Shown here: positions 45,507 through 54,687 of the stretch, piece after piece
How positions within the stretch are numbered: the stretch's first letter is position 1
Layout of the letters: every line of letters begins with the position of its first letter
Assembly (NCBI GenBank): GCA_963730395.1
Contig: CAVSSK010000004.1
Coordinates: 124,001 to 188,000, forward strand
Length of the DNA: 64,000 nucleotides
Reading direction: 5' to 3'
DNA from: Bog-473 sp963730395
GTDB taxonomy: Bacteria > Actinomycetota > Acidimicrobiia > Acidimicrobiales > RAAP-2
Program-made: the position numbers and the translations under genes
Notes under the pieces: model-generated
What the model saw: only the letters and a program-made list of their open reading frames with translations
Database searches by the model: none
What the model was told of the DNA's origin: nothing

Positions 45507-47374
45507 CCACCACGGACGACGAGCACGCCGGGGACGAGAGCGGCGCCAACCGTCCCACCGCCATGCGCACGCACCTGTGCGGCGTCCTGCGGCGGTCCGA
45601 CGTGGGCACGAAGGTGCGGCTGTGCGGCTGGGTCGCCCGGCGGCGCGAGCACGGGGAGCACCTCGCCTTCGTCGACCTGCGCGACCACTCGGGCATCGTG
45701 CAGTGCGTCATCGACCACGCCACCGACGTGCGGAACGAGTGGGTGATCGCCGTGACCGGCACCGTGCGGGAGCGTCCCGAGGGCACCGTCAACACCGGCA
45801 TCGGCACCGGCGAGATCGAGATCGGTGACTGCAATGTCGAGGTGCTCAACGAGGCCGAGCCGCCACCGTTCTCCGTCGACGACAGGGCCGAGGCCGACGA
45901 GCCCGTGCGCCTGCGCTACCGCTACGTCGACCTGCGCCGGCCGCGCCTGCAGCGCAACCTGCGGCTGCGCTCCCGGGTCAACTCCGCCATCCGCGCCGCC
46001 ATGGAGCGGCAGGGGTTCGCCGAGATCGAGACGCCGCTGCTGTGGGCGCCGACGCCGGAGGGATCACGGGAGTTCTCCGTCCCCTCGCGCCTGCACCACG
46101 GCTCCTTCTACGCGCTGCCCCAGAGCCCGCAGCTGGCCAAGCAGCTCCTGATGGTGGGCGGCTTCGACCGTTACTTCCAGATCGCCCGCTGCCTGCGCGA
46201 CGAGGACCTGCGGGCCGACCGCCAATTCGAGTTCAGCCAGCTCGACATGGAGTGCTCCTTCGCCACCCAGGACGACGTCATGGCCTACGTCTCCGAGGCG
46301 GTGCTCGATGCGGCCGAGGCGGCGACGGGGGAGCGGCCCCCTCCCATCGAGCGCATGACCTGGGCCGATGCCCTCGACCGCTACGGCACCGACAAGCCGG
46401 ACCTCCGCTTCGCCATGGAGCTCGTCGACCTGACCAAGGTCTTCGAGGGGACCCAGGTGAAGGCCTTCTCCTCGCCGACGGTCAAGGCGCTCGTCGTGCC
46501 CGGGGGCGCCGCGTTCGCGCGCTCGCAGCTCGACGAGCTCACCGAGCAGGCCAAGAGGGCGGGCGCCGTGGGCCTGGCCTGGTTCCGGGTGGTCGACGGT
46601 GAGGCGACCACGCTTGACGGCCCGCTGGCCCGGCACCTGTCGGAGCAGGAAGTGGTGCGCGTCCTGGAGCAGACGAAGGCGGAACCGGGGGACCTCGTCC
46701 TCGCCGTCTCCGACGAGTACAAGATGGCGTGCACGGTGCTCGGGACGCTGCGCAACGCCATCGGGGCGCCGCCGGTCGGCCAGGGCCCGCATCGATACGT
46801 CTGGGTCGTCGACTTCCCCATGTTCGAGGGCATCGGGGCCGACGGCAATCCGCAGGCCGCCCACCACCCGTTCACCATGCCGTACCCGGAGGACCTGCCG
46901 AAGCTGTCGACCGACCCGCTGTCGGTGCGCTCCCAGGCCTACGACCTCGTGCTCAACGGGTGGGAGCTCGGATCGGGGAGTGTGCGTATCTATCGGGAGG
47001 ACATCCAGTCGCAGGTGTTCTCTGCACTGGGGATCGCGCCCGCCGAGGCCGAGGCCCGCTTCGGGTTCCTGCTGGGCGCGTTCCGCTACGGGGCGCCGCC
47101 GCACGCCGGGTTCGCGTTCGGCGTCGACCGGCTGGCCGCGATCCTGGCGGGGGAGGAGAACATCCGCGAGGTCATCGCGTACCCCAAGACGCAGTCCGGC
47201 GCCGACCTCCTCACCGGTGCGCCGACTCCACTGCCGCCCGCCGCCCTGGCCGAGCTCGGCATCCGGGTCGTCGTGCCCCCGCCGCCGCCGCCCTCGCCGT
47301 CGCCGTCGCCCTCCCCCTCGCCCTCGCCGGGGCCGGCGGACCCGGGCGAGGCGGCCAACCCTTCACCGAGCTAG
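45503..47374 (+). CDS. aspS: Aspartyl-tRNA synthetase, probably non-discriminating
   Basis: A 623-residue bacterial-type AspRS with OB-fold anticodon domain, class II core (RYRYVDLRRPRLQRNL, FYALPQSPQLAKQLLM, RDEDLRADRQFEFSQLDME), GAD insert and C-terminal motif 3 region (GFAFGVDRLAAIL). In the OB-fold the segment RRREHGEH has His at residue 50, where the discriminating E. coli enzyme has Leu30, and Gly at residue 94 in RPEGTVN. This His/Gly pair marks enzymes that also make Asp-tRNA-Asn for the GatCAB route, so indirect Asn-tRNA synthesis is predicted. The last 35 residues are a Pro-Ser tail (PPPPPPSPSPSPSPSPSPGP) outside the fold. It is coupled to hisS and followed by rarA after 9 bases. 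Confidence 0.95.
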   Translation: MTTTDDEHAGDESGANRPTAMRTHLCGVLRRSDVGTKVRLCGWVARRREHGEHLAFVDLRDHSGIVQCVIDHATDVRNEWVIAVTGTVRERPEGTVNTGIGTGEIEIGDCNVEVLNEAEPPPFSVDDRAEADEPVRLRYRYVDLRRPRLQRNLRLRSRVNSAIRAAMERQGFAEIETPLLWAPTPEGSREFSVPSRLHHGSFYALPQSPQLAKQLLMVGGFDRYFQIARCLRDEDLRADRQFEFSQLDMECSFATQDDVMAYVSEAVLDAAEAATGERPPPIERMTWADALDRYGTDKPDLRFAMELVDLTKVFEGTQVKAFSSPTVKALVVPGGAAFARSQLDELTEQAKRAGAVGLAWFRVVDGEATTLDGPLARHLSEQEVVRVLEQTKAEPGDLVLAVSDEYKMACTVLGTLRNAIGAPPVGQGPHRYVWVVDFPMFEGIGADGNPQAAHHPFTMPYPEDLPKLSTDPLSVRSQAYDLVLNGWELGSGSVRIYREDIQSQVFSALGIAPAEAEARFGFLLGAFRYGAPPHAGFAFGVDRLAAILAGEENIREVIAYPKTQSGADLLTGAPTPLPPAALAELGIRVVVPPPPPPSPSPSPSPSPSPGPADPGEAANPSPS

Positions 47375-47383
47375 GGCCGGCCC

Positions 47384-48688
47384 GTGAGCCTCTTCGCCGA
47401 CGCGGCCGACCGCCGGCTCAGACGCCAGGCGCCGCTCGCCGCCCGCCTCCGCCCGCGCAGCCTCGACGAGGTGGTCGGGCAGGAGCACCTCGTCGCCCCC
47501 GGTGCCCCGCTGCGCGTGTTGGCCGAGTCCGACCGGGTCAGCTCCGCCATCCTGTGGGGCCCCGCCGGCACGGGGAAGACGACGCTGGCCCGCCTGCTGG
47601 CCGACACCACCTCGAAGCACCTCACGACGCTCTCGGCCACGGCCGCCGGCGTGAAGGACGTGCGGGACGCCCTGGCCGAGGCCGAGCGACGCCTGGGCGA
47701 GCACGGCCAGGGCACCATGCTCTTCATCGACGAGGTGCACCGCTTCAGCAAGTCCCAGCAGGACGTGCTCCTCCCCGCCGTCGAGGACGGGCTGGTGGTG
47801 CTCATCGGCGCCACCACGGAGAACCCCTTCTTCGAGGTGAACCCGCCCCTGTTGAGCCGGGCCTCACTGTGGCGGCTGCACCCCTTGTCGCCGGACGACC
47901 TGCGCACGCTCGTGCGGCGCGGCCTCGACCTCGAGGGGGCCGAGGCGGAGGCGGAGGCGATCGACGCCGTCGTGGCGGCCTGCGAGGGCGACGCCCGCGC
48001 CGCGCTCACCACCGTCGAGGTCGCGGTCGCTCTGGCCCGGGCCGGCGCCACCGACCCGGACGCGCCCGTCGTGCTCACGATGGACGACATGTCCCGGGCC
48101 CGGGACGGCCGCCTGTTCCACCAGGGTGCCGACGAGCACTACGACCAGATCAGCGCGCTCATCAAGAGCGTGCGCGGCTCGGACCCCGACGCCGGTCTCT
48201 ACTGGATGGCCCGCATGATCGAGGCGGGGGAGGACCCCCGCTTCCTGGCCCGCCGCATGGTGATCCTGGCCAGCGAGGACATCGGTCTGGCCGACCCCCA
48301 GGCGTTGCTCGTGGCCGAGGCCGCCGCCCGCGCCGTCGAGTACGTGGGGCTCCCGGAAGCCGCGCTGAACCTGGCCGAAGCGGTGATCTACCTGGCCCGG
48401 GCGCCGAAGTCGAACGCGGTGGTGGTGGCGCTCGGCCGGGCCCAGGCCGACGTGCGCTCGAGCGTCAGCCAGGAAGTGCCGGCGCACCTGCGCGACGCCC
48501 ACTACAAGGGCGCCGCCACCCTCGGTCACGGGGCGGGCTACGTGTACCCGCACGACGACCCCTCGGGGGTGGTTCCCCAGCAGTATCGTCCTGACGCACT
48601 CGAGGGTCGGGTGTACTACGAGCCGTCGCCCCACGGTGCGGAAGGCGAGGGTCTGGGTCCAGGCAGGGACAGGGAGGTCCATTCGTGA
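47384..48688 (+). CDS. rarA: Replication-associated recombination protein RarA (MgsA)
   Basis: A 434-residue AAA+ ATPase of the RarA/WRNIP1 family that acts at stalled forks and gaps. RLRPRSLDEVVGQEHL, Walker A GPAGTGKTT, Walker B FIDEVHRFSKSQQD, GATTENPFFEVN and the C-terminal tetramerisation part (SEDIGLADPQ, YLARAPKSNAV, YPHDDPSGVVPQQYRP) are complete. Its place between aspS and alaS matches actinobacterial order. The stop overlaps the GTG of the sedolisin gene (GTGA), an unexpected coupling of a DNA-repair protein to a secreted protease. Confidence 0.93.
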   Translation: MSLFADAADRRLRRQAPLAARLRPRSLDEVVGQEHLVAPGAPLRVLAESDRVSSAILWGPAGTGKTTLARLLADTTSKHLTTLSATAAGVKDVRDALAEAERRLGEHGQGTMLFIDEVHRFSKSQQDVLLPAVEDGLVVLIGATTENPFFEVNPPLLSRASLWRLHPLSPDDLRTLVRRGLDLEGAEAEAEAIDAVVAACEGDARAALTTVEVAVALARAGATDPDAPVVLTMDDMSRARDGRLFHQGADEHYDQISALIKSVRGSDPDAGLYWMARMIEAGEDPRFLARRMVILASEDIGLADPQALLVAEAAARAVEYVGLPEAALNLAEAVIYLARAPKSNAVVVALGRAQADVRSSVSQEVPAHLRDAHYKGAATLGHGAGYVYPHDDPSGVVPQQYRPDALEGRVYYEPSPHGAEGEGLGPGRDREVHS

Positions 48689-51595
48689 ACCCGGGACATC
48701 GCAGGGTCGCGCTGCGGGCGGCGCTGTTGGCGGCCCTGGGCGCCCTGACCCTGGGTGCCGGGATCGTGGCCTCCGCCGTCTCTCCCGCCGGCGCCGGCGC
48801 GGCCTCGTCGCCTTCCGCCCTCCAGTCCAAGGTCGTGCTGCCCCAGGCGGTGCCCGCCATCCCCGCCGACGCCGCGCACCTGGGGTGGGCGCCGCCCGAC
48901 CAGGTCCTCAACCTCGACGTGGCGCTCGCCGGGAGGGACCCCGCCGGGCTGGCGCAGGCGGTGGCGGCCGTCTCGACCCCCGGATCGCCCGCGTACCGGC
49001 AGTACCTCACCTCGGCGCAGTACGCCGCGGCCTTCGGGCCGTCCGCGACCGAGGTCGAGCAGGTGTCCTCGACCCTGCGCGCCGAGGGGCTCACGGTGGG
49101 GACACCGGACCAGGGGAGCACCCTGCTGCCGGTGAGCGGCACCGCGTCCGTGGTGTCGGCTGCGTTCGGCACGCCGCTCGAGTCGGTGCAGGCCCCGAAC
49201 GAGGCGCGGGCTCTCGTCAACACGGCGGCACCGCAGGTCCCGGCCTCCCTCGCCGGCGTCGTCACCGCCGTGGTGGGCCTGGACGGCCTGTTCCAGGAGC
49301 ACGCCATGCTGCGGCCCAAGCCGGGGTCGTCGGCGTCGCCGGGACCCGGGGCGACTTCCAATGCCGCGAGCCCCGAGTCGGGCACCCAGGCCCAGGGCCA
49401 TGGCCTCGTGGCCCATGCAGGCACGCCGCAGGCCTGCCCGGCGGCGGAGGCCATCGCCTCCGGCGGGACCTACACCTCCACCCAGATGGCCTCGATCTTC
49501 GGGCTGGACCAGATGTTCGGCCAAGGCCGAGTCGGGATCGGACAGACGATCGCCATCGTGGAGTTCGAGCAGTACCTCGGGAGCGACTTCGCCGCGTTCG
49601 AGGCCTGCTACGGCCTGTCCAACCCCATCCGAAACGTGGTGATCGACACCGGCCCGGGCGGGCCGCCCGCCGGACAGGGCGAGGCCGCCCTCGACACCGA
49701 GCTGGCGTCCTTCAACGCGCCCGCCGCCTCCCTCGTCGTGTACGAGGCGCCGAACAACGACGATGCCGCCGCCCTCGACATGTTCAACCGCATCGCCAGC
49801 GACGACAGCGCCCAGGTCGTCACGACCAGCTGGGGCAACTGCGAGGCCTTGACCACTCCCGCGACCATCCAGGCCGAGAACACCATCTTCTCGCGCATGG
49901 CCGTGCAGGGGCAGACCATGATCGCGGCCGCGGGCGACTCGGGCTCCGAGGACTGCAACCCGGTCAACGGGTCCCTGCTACTCGGCGTCGACGACCCGGG
50001 GTCGCAACCCACCGTCGTCAGCGCGGGCGGGACGTCCCTGGTCAGCCCGTCCGCCTCCTCCCAGGTCGTGTGGAACTGCCGAACCGGCTGCGCGGGCTCT
50101 CCGGGCGCCGGCGGTGGTGGCTACTCCCAGGTGTGGACCCGTGACCCGGGCCAACCGCTGCCCGCCGTGCTCGGCGGCAGCACCAATCCGTGCGGCAGCG
50201 GCGCCGGCGTGGGCTGCCGGTCGGTGCCCGACATCTCCTACCCCTCGGACCCGTCCCAAGGGTCGGTGGCCGCCTACTTCGACGGATCCTGGGGCGGCTT
50301 CGGCGGCACCAGCGTGGCCGCACCGACCAATGCCGGTCTCTTCGCCGACACCAACCAGGGCTGCTTCGCCCGCCTGGGCCGGGTCGGGCCGGCGCTGTAC
50401 GCGGCCGGCACCGGCGCGAACTTCACCGACATCGTGACGGGGAACAACGACTTCACCCTCTCGAACCCCGGCGACTTCACGGCCGGCCCCGGCTACGACG
50501 CGGCCAGCGGCCTCGGCACGCCCGTCGACCAGAACCTGTCCATCGCGCTGCAGGGAGCCAACGGGTGTCCCTCGGTGGCCTCGGTGAGCCCGAACACGGG
50601 CCCGACCGGTGGTGGCGGCGGCGCCATCACGATCTCGGGCGGTGGCCTCGCCAACGCCACCTCGGTCACGTTCGGCTCGGTCGGCACCGGCCAGATCGTC
50701 TCCCAGTCCGAGACCTCCATCACGGTGATCCCGCCCAACTCCGTGGACCCGCTCTGTGTCGACGTCACCGTGCGGAACTCCCAGGGCGTCTCCGCCGCCT
50801 CGGAGGCCGACCACTACGGCTTCGGTGGCAACCTCAACTGCGGCCAGGGCTACCGCTTCGTCGCCGCCGACGGCGGCATCTTCGACTACGGGGACGCCAC
50901 CTTCTGGGGCAGCGCGGGCAGCCTGCACCTCAACGCGCCCGTCGTGGGCATGGCGGTCACGCCGAGCACGAACGGCTACTGGATGGTGGCCTCGGACGGC
51001 GGCATCTTCAACTACGGGGATGCGAGGTTCTTCGGCTCCATGGGCGGGCGGCACCTCAACAAGCCGATCGTGGGCATGGCGGCGACGCCCGACGGGGGCG
51101 GCTACTGGCTCGTCGCCGCCGACGGCGGGATCTTCAACTTCGGCGACGCCGTCTTCCGCGGCTCCGCCGGCAGCCTGCGCCTCAACAAGCCCATCGTGGG
51201 CATGGCCGCCACCCCGGACGGTGGCGGCTACTGGCTGGTGGCCTCCGACGGCGGGATCTTCAGCTACGGCGACGCCGTCTTCCACGGCTCGACCGGCTCG
51301 CTGGTCCTGAACTCGCCGGTCGTCGGCATGGCGGCCGGACCCGGCGGCAACGGCTACTGGCTGGTGGCGGCCGACGGCGGCATCTTCGACTACGGGAGCG
51401 CCGGCTTCTTCGGCTCCGCCGGCTCCATCCGCCTGAACAAGCCCGTGGTCGGCGTGGCCGCCGACCTCCGACGGCAACGGCTACTGGCTGGTGGCGTCCG
51501 ACGGCGGCATCTTCAGCTACGGCGACGCGCCGTTCTTCGGGTCGACGGGCTCCATCCGGCTGAACCAGCCCATCGTGGGGATGTCGTCGACCTGA
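48685..51595 (+). CDS. Secreted sedolisin (S53) protease with IPT domain and propeller-type repeats, one frame change near the end
   Basis: A roughly 969-residue exported protease. A signal peptide (ALRAALLAALGALTLGAGIV) is followed by a pro-kumamolisin domain (LNLDVALAGRDPAG, YRQYLTSAQYAAAFGPS). The catalytic domain has the Glu-Asp pair in GEAALDTELA, the oxyanion Asp in GDSGSED, the nucleophile Ser in GGTSVAAP and a calcium site near YDAASGLGTP. An IPT/TIG domain (VSPNTGPTGGGGGAITISG) and six 42-residue GYW-type repeats complete it. The repeats probably bind glycan or cell surface, which is inference. The frame changes near 51464 in the sixth repeat; removing one base gives SDGNGYWLVASDGG and a stop at 51593-51595. 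Sedolisins work at low pH, which would suit an acid habitat. It is coupled to rarA by GTGA. Confidence 0.86.
50848..51592 (+). repeat. Six tandem 126-base repeats encoding 42-residue GYW modules
   Basis: Each unit encodes GY-x-x-VA-x-DGGIF-x-YGDA-x-F-x-GS, then about 20 residues ending VVGMA or IVGMA. Six consecutive copies are readable, the last after a one-base frame change near 51464. Similar modules end the membrane GT2 at about 17.8-18.1 kb. Confidence 0.85.
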
Positions 51596-51603
51596 GCCGG
51601 GTC

Positions 51604-51635
51604 TCGGGGCCCCGGCCGGCCCCGACGCCGTTTTT
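51604..51635 (+). terminator. Candidate intrinsic terminator after the sedolisin gene
   Basis: TCGGGGC (51604-51610) pairs with GCCCCGA (51619-51625), and an alternative short stem ends directly before five T residues at 51631-51635. It lies between the sedolisin stop and the alaS promoter. Confidence 0.45.
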
Positions 51636-51643
51636 GCCCCCGG

Positions 51644-51649
51644 TAAGCT
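51644..51649 (+). promoter_or_regulatory. -10 element, leaderless type, for alaS
   Basis: TAAGCT ends 6 bases before the alaS ATG. There is no room for a ribosome binding site between a start at this promoter and the initiator codon. Confidence 0.55.
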
Positions 51650-51655
51650 GGAGCG

Positions 51656-54238
51656 ATGGACGCCAACGGACTCAGGGCGGCCTACACGCGCTACTTCGCC
51701 GATCGGGGCCACGAGGTCGTCCCGTCGGCCAGCCTCATCCCTCACGACCCGTCGGTCCTCTTCACGATCGCCGGCATGGTGCCCTTCAAGCCGTACTTCC
51801 TGGGCGAGGAGCCGGCGCCGTGGCCGAGGGCAACCTCCATTCAGAAGTGCTTCCGGACGCCCGACATCGACATCATCGGGACCGACACCTACCACTGCAC
51901 CTTCTTCGAGATGCTCGGCAACTTCAGCTTCGGGGACTACTTCAAGGAGGAGGCCATCCCGATGGCCTGGGAGCTCCTCACCGAGGTCTTCGGCCTCGAC
52001 GGCGATCGCCTGTGGGTGACCGTGCACGAGACCGACGACGAAGCCGAGCAGATCTGGATCGACAAGGTCGGCCTGCGGCCCGAGCGGATCCAGCGCATGG
52101 GCGACGAGGACAACTTCTGGGCCATGGGCGACACGGGGCCCTGCGGACCCGACTCTGAGATCTTCTTCGACAAAGGAGAGGCGTACGGGCACGACGGCGG
52201 GCCCAAGCACGGCGGCGACCAGCGCTTCGTCGAGATCTGGAACCTCGTCTTCATGCAGTTGAACCGCGACGCGCAGGGCGTGCTCACCGAGCTGCCGCGC
52301 AAGAACATCGACACCGGCGCCGGCCTGGAGCGGATCCTGCCCATCCTCCAGGGTCACGATTCCATCTTCGACACCGACCTGTTCCTGCCGATCATCGACG
52401 CGGCGGCTTCCGTCCTGGGGACTGCACACGGCGCCGACCCGCGCCGGGACGTGGCGCTGCGCGTGCTCGCCGACCACGGGCGCGCGATGTCCATGCTCAT
52501 CGCCGACGGGGTGCTGCCCGCCAACGAAGGCCGGGGCTACGTGTTGCGCCGTGTCGTGCGCCGCGCCGTGATGGCGGCGCGGCGCCTCGGGGTCGAAAAG
52601 CCCATCGGCCCCACACTGGTCGGCGCGGCCACCGAGGTGCTGGGGAGGGCCTATCCCGAGCTCGTACGGCAGCACGACCTCATCGTCAACGTCGTGGCGC
52701 GGGAGGAGGCCGGGTTCGACCGGACCCTGCGCGCCGGGTTGAGCCGGTTGGAGGAGGCGTTGGGCAGCGGCACCGAGGTGTTGAGTGGCGACGTGGCCTT
52801 CACCCTGCACGACACCCACGGCTTCCCGGTCGAGCTCACCGAGGAGCTGGCCCGCGACGCGGGGGTGGAGGTCGACCGCGCCGGCTTCGACGCCGCCATG
52901 GCCGAGCAGCGCGAGCGTGCCCGGTCGGCGGCCAAGGCGTCGCGGGCGGGTGACGAGGCCGTGTACCGGGGCCTGCTCGAGGCGCACGGACCGACGCCGT
53001 TCGTCGGCCGTGGCCAGCAGAACTACGAGGTGCCGGCGCAGGTTGTGGCCGTGCTCGAGGCGGAACCCGAAGGCGAGGGGGCGGCTGGGATGCTGGTCGA
53101 GATCTTCCTCGACCGCACGCCCTTCTACGCCGAGAGCGGCGGCCAGATCGGCGACACCGGCACCATCGTGACCGAGACGGGCATCGCCGACGTCTACGAC
53201 ACCGTCCTTGCCGTCCCGGGGCTGGTGGCGCACAAGGCGCGTCTCAGCGGTGAGGTGCGCGCCGGCCAGGACGCGCTCGCCACCATCGACGGGGAGCGCC
53301 GCGAGGCGATCCGGCGCAACCACACCGCCACGCATCTGCTGCACGCCGCGCTGCGCTCGGTGTTGGGCGACCACGTCCGCCAGCAGGGATCACTGGTGGC
53401 GCCTGACTACCTGCGCTTCGACTTCTCGCATCATGCCCAGCCGAATCGCGGGGAGCTGGACGAGGTGTTCGCCTTGGCCAACAACGCGGTGCTGACCGAC
53501 GTGGGCGTGGCGACGACCGAGACCTCGCGCGACGAGGCCGAGAAGATGGGCGCCATCGCGTTCTTCGGCGACAAGTACGGCGCGTCGGTGCGCGTCGTGC
53601 AGGCGGGCCCGACGTCGCTCGAGTTCTGCGGTGGCACGCACGTCGACTCGCTGGGGCAGATCGGGCCGATCACGCTGGTCTCGGAGGGGTCCATCGGCTC
53701 CAACACGCGTCGCATCTTCGCCGTCACCGGCCGAGCGTCGCTCGAGCGCGCCCTGGGCAGGGAGCGCCTGGTGCAGTCGGCCGCCGACCTGTTGCGGACG
53801 GAGCCCGACGAGTTGCTGGCTGCGATCGGTCGCGTCGTGGAGCGCCAGCGCGACGCCGAGAAGGAGCTCACGCGGCTGCGCCAGCAGGCGAGCGAGGCCG
53901 AGGCTCGGATGCTGGCCGAGCAGGCGGCGGCCGACAGCGGGGTGGTCGTGGCCCGGCGGGACAACGTGGAGCCTGACGCGATGCGCACACTGGCCCAGGC
54001 GGTCCTGCGCCACGACGGGGTTCGGGCCGTCGTGCTCGGTGGCTCCCCCGACGGGACGAAGGTGGCGATCGCGGCGGCGACCGGCGGGTCGCCCGACGCA
54101 GCCGGGCTGGTGCGCGCCCTGGGCAAGATCGTGGGCGGTGGCGGTGGTGGCTCGCCCGAGCTTGCGCTGGCGGGCGGGAAGGACCCCTCGCAGATCGAGG
54201 CGGCCTTGGCCGAGGCGCAGCGACTCCTGTCCGCGTGA
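51656..54238 (+). CDS. alaS: Alanyl-tRNA synthetase
   Basis: An 860-residue class II synthetase. The aminoacylation core (RYFADRGHEVVPSASLIP, FTIAGMVPFKPYFLGEE, TFFEMLGNFSFGDYFKEE, WNLVFMQLNRD) is followed by the editing domain with zinc ligands in NHTATHLLHAALR and CGGTHVDSLGQIG, and by a C-terminal dimerisation part ending in the Gly-rich GGGGGGSPELALAGGKD. All motifs are intact. It begins its own transcript (alaS-ruvX-mltG), matching the mycobacterial order, and overlaps ruvX by GTGA. Confidence 0.97.
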   Translation: MDANGLRAAYTRYFADRGHEVVPSASLIPHDPSVLFTIAGMVPFKPYFLGEEPAPWPRATSIQKCFRTPDIDIIGTDTYHCTFFEMLGNFSFGDYFKEEAIPMAWELLTEVFGLDGDRLWVTVHETDDEAEQIWIDKVGLRPERIQRMGDEDNFWAMGDTGPCGPDSEIFFDKGEAYGHDGGPKHGGDQRFVEIWNLVFMQLNRDAQGVLTELPRKNIDTGAGLERILPILQGHDSIFDTDLFLPIIDAAASVLGTAHGADPRRDVALRVLADHGRAMSMLIADGVLPANEGRGYVLRRVVRRAVMAARRLGVEKPIGPTLVGAATEVLGRAYPELVRQHDLIVNVVAREEAGFDRTLRAGLSRLEEALGSGTEVLSGDVAFTLHDTHGFPVELTEELARDAGVEVDRAGFDAAMAEQRERARSAAKASRAGDEAVYRGLLEAHGPTPFVGRGQQNYEVPAQVVAVLEAEPEGEGAAGMLVEIFLDRTPFYAESGGQIGDTGTIVTETGIADVYDTVLAVPGLVAHKARLSGEVRAGQDALATIDGERREAIRRNHTATHLLHAALRSVLGDHVRQQGSLVAPDYLRFDFSHHAQPNRGELDEVFALANNAVLTDVGVATTETSRDEAEKMGAIAFFGDKYGASVRVVQAGPTSLEFCGGTHVDSLGQIGPITLVSEGSIGSNTRRIFAVTGRASLERALGRERLVQSAADLLRTEPDELLAAIGRVVERQRDAEKELTRLRQQASEAEARMLAEQAAADSGVVVARRDNVEPDAMRTLAQAVLRHDGVRAVVLGGSPDGTKVAIAAATGGSPDAAGLVRALGKIVGGGGGGSPELALAGGKDPSQIEAALAEAQRLLSA

Positions 54239-54687
54239 GTGACCCCGGGGCCGGCCCGGCGCCGCGGGGCCGGGTGGCCGCCATCGACCTTGGCTCGCGG
54301 CGCATCGGCGTGGCGTACAGCGACAGCGGCCGGACCATCGCCAGCCCGTGGGGGACCATCGAGCGCAGCGGAGACCCCGGACGCGACCGCACGGCCGTCG
54401 TCGATGCGGTCCGTGAGGTCGAGGCGGCCACCGTCGTGGTCGGCCTTCCGCTGAGCCTCTCGGGCGAGGTGGGCCCCGCCGCCCGCGCCGCGCTGGTGGA
54501 GGCGGCGGCGCTGCGCGAGCTGCTCGAGCCACTCGGCGTGTCGGTCGAGACAGCCGACGAGCGCTTCACCACTGTCGAGGCCGAGCGATCCCTGCGGGCG
54601 GCCGGCCGGACGGGCAAGAAGGCGCGCCAGGTCGTCGACAGCGCGGCAGCGATGGTGCTGTTGCAGGCCTGGTTGGACAACGCGTGA
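54235..54687 (+). CDS. ruvX: RuvX (YqgF), RNase H-fold nuclease
   Basis: A 150-residue RNase H-fold protein involved in 16S rRNA 5' processing and proposed as a backup Holliday resolvase. The acidic motif AAIDLGSRRIGVAYSD, VVGLPLSLSGEVGP, DERFTTVEAERSL and the final Asp in VVDSAAAMVLLQ match the family. It overlaps alaS and mltG by GTGA at both ends. Confidence 0.92.
   Translation: MSDPGAGPAPRGRVAAIDLGSRRIGVAYSDSGRTIASPWGTIERSGDPGRDRTAVVDAVREVEAATVVVGLPLSLSGEVGPAARAALVEAAALRELLEPLGVSVETADERFTTVEAERSLRAAGRTGKKARQVVDSAAAMVLLQAWLDNA

Noticed and set aside
50848..51592. Regular direct repeats that might suggest a CRISPR or satellite array
   Set aside because: The period is 126 bases, the units keep one reading frame, and they encode a protein repeat.
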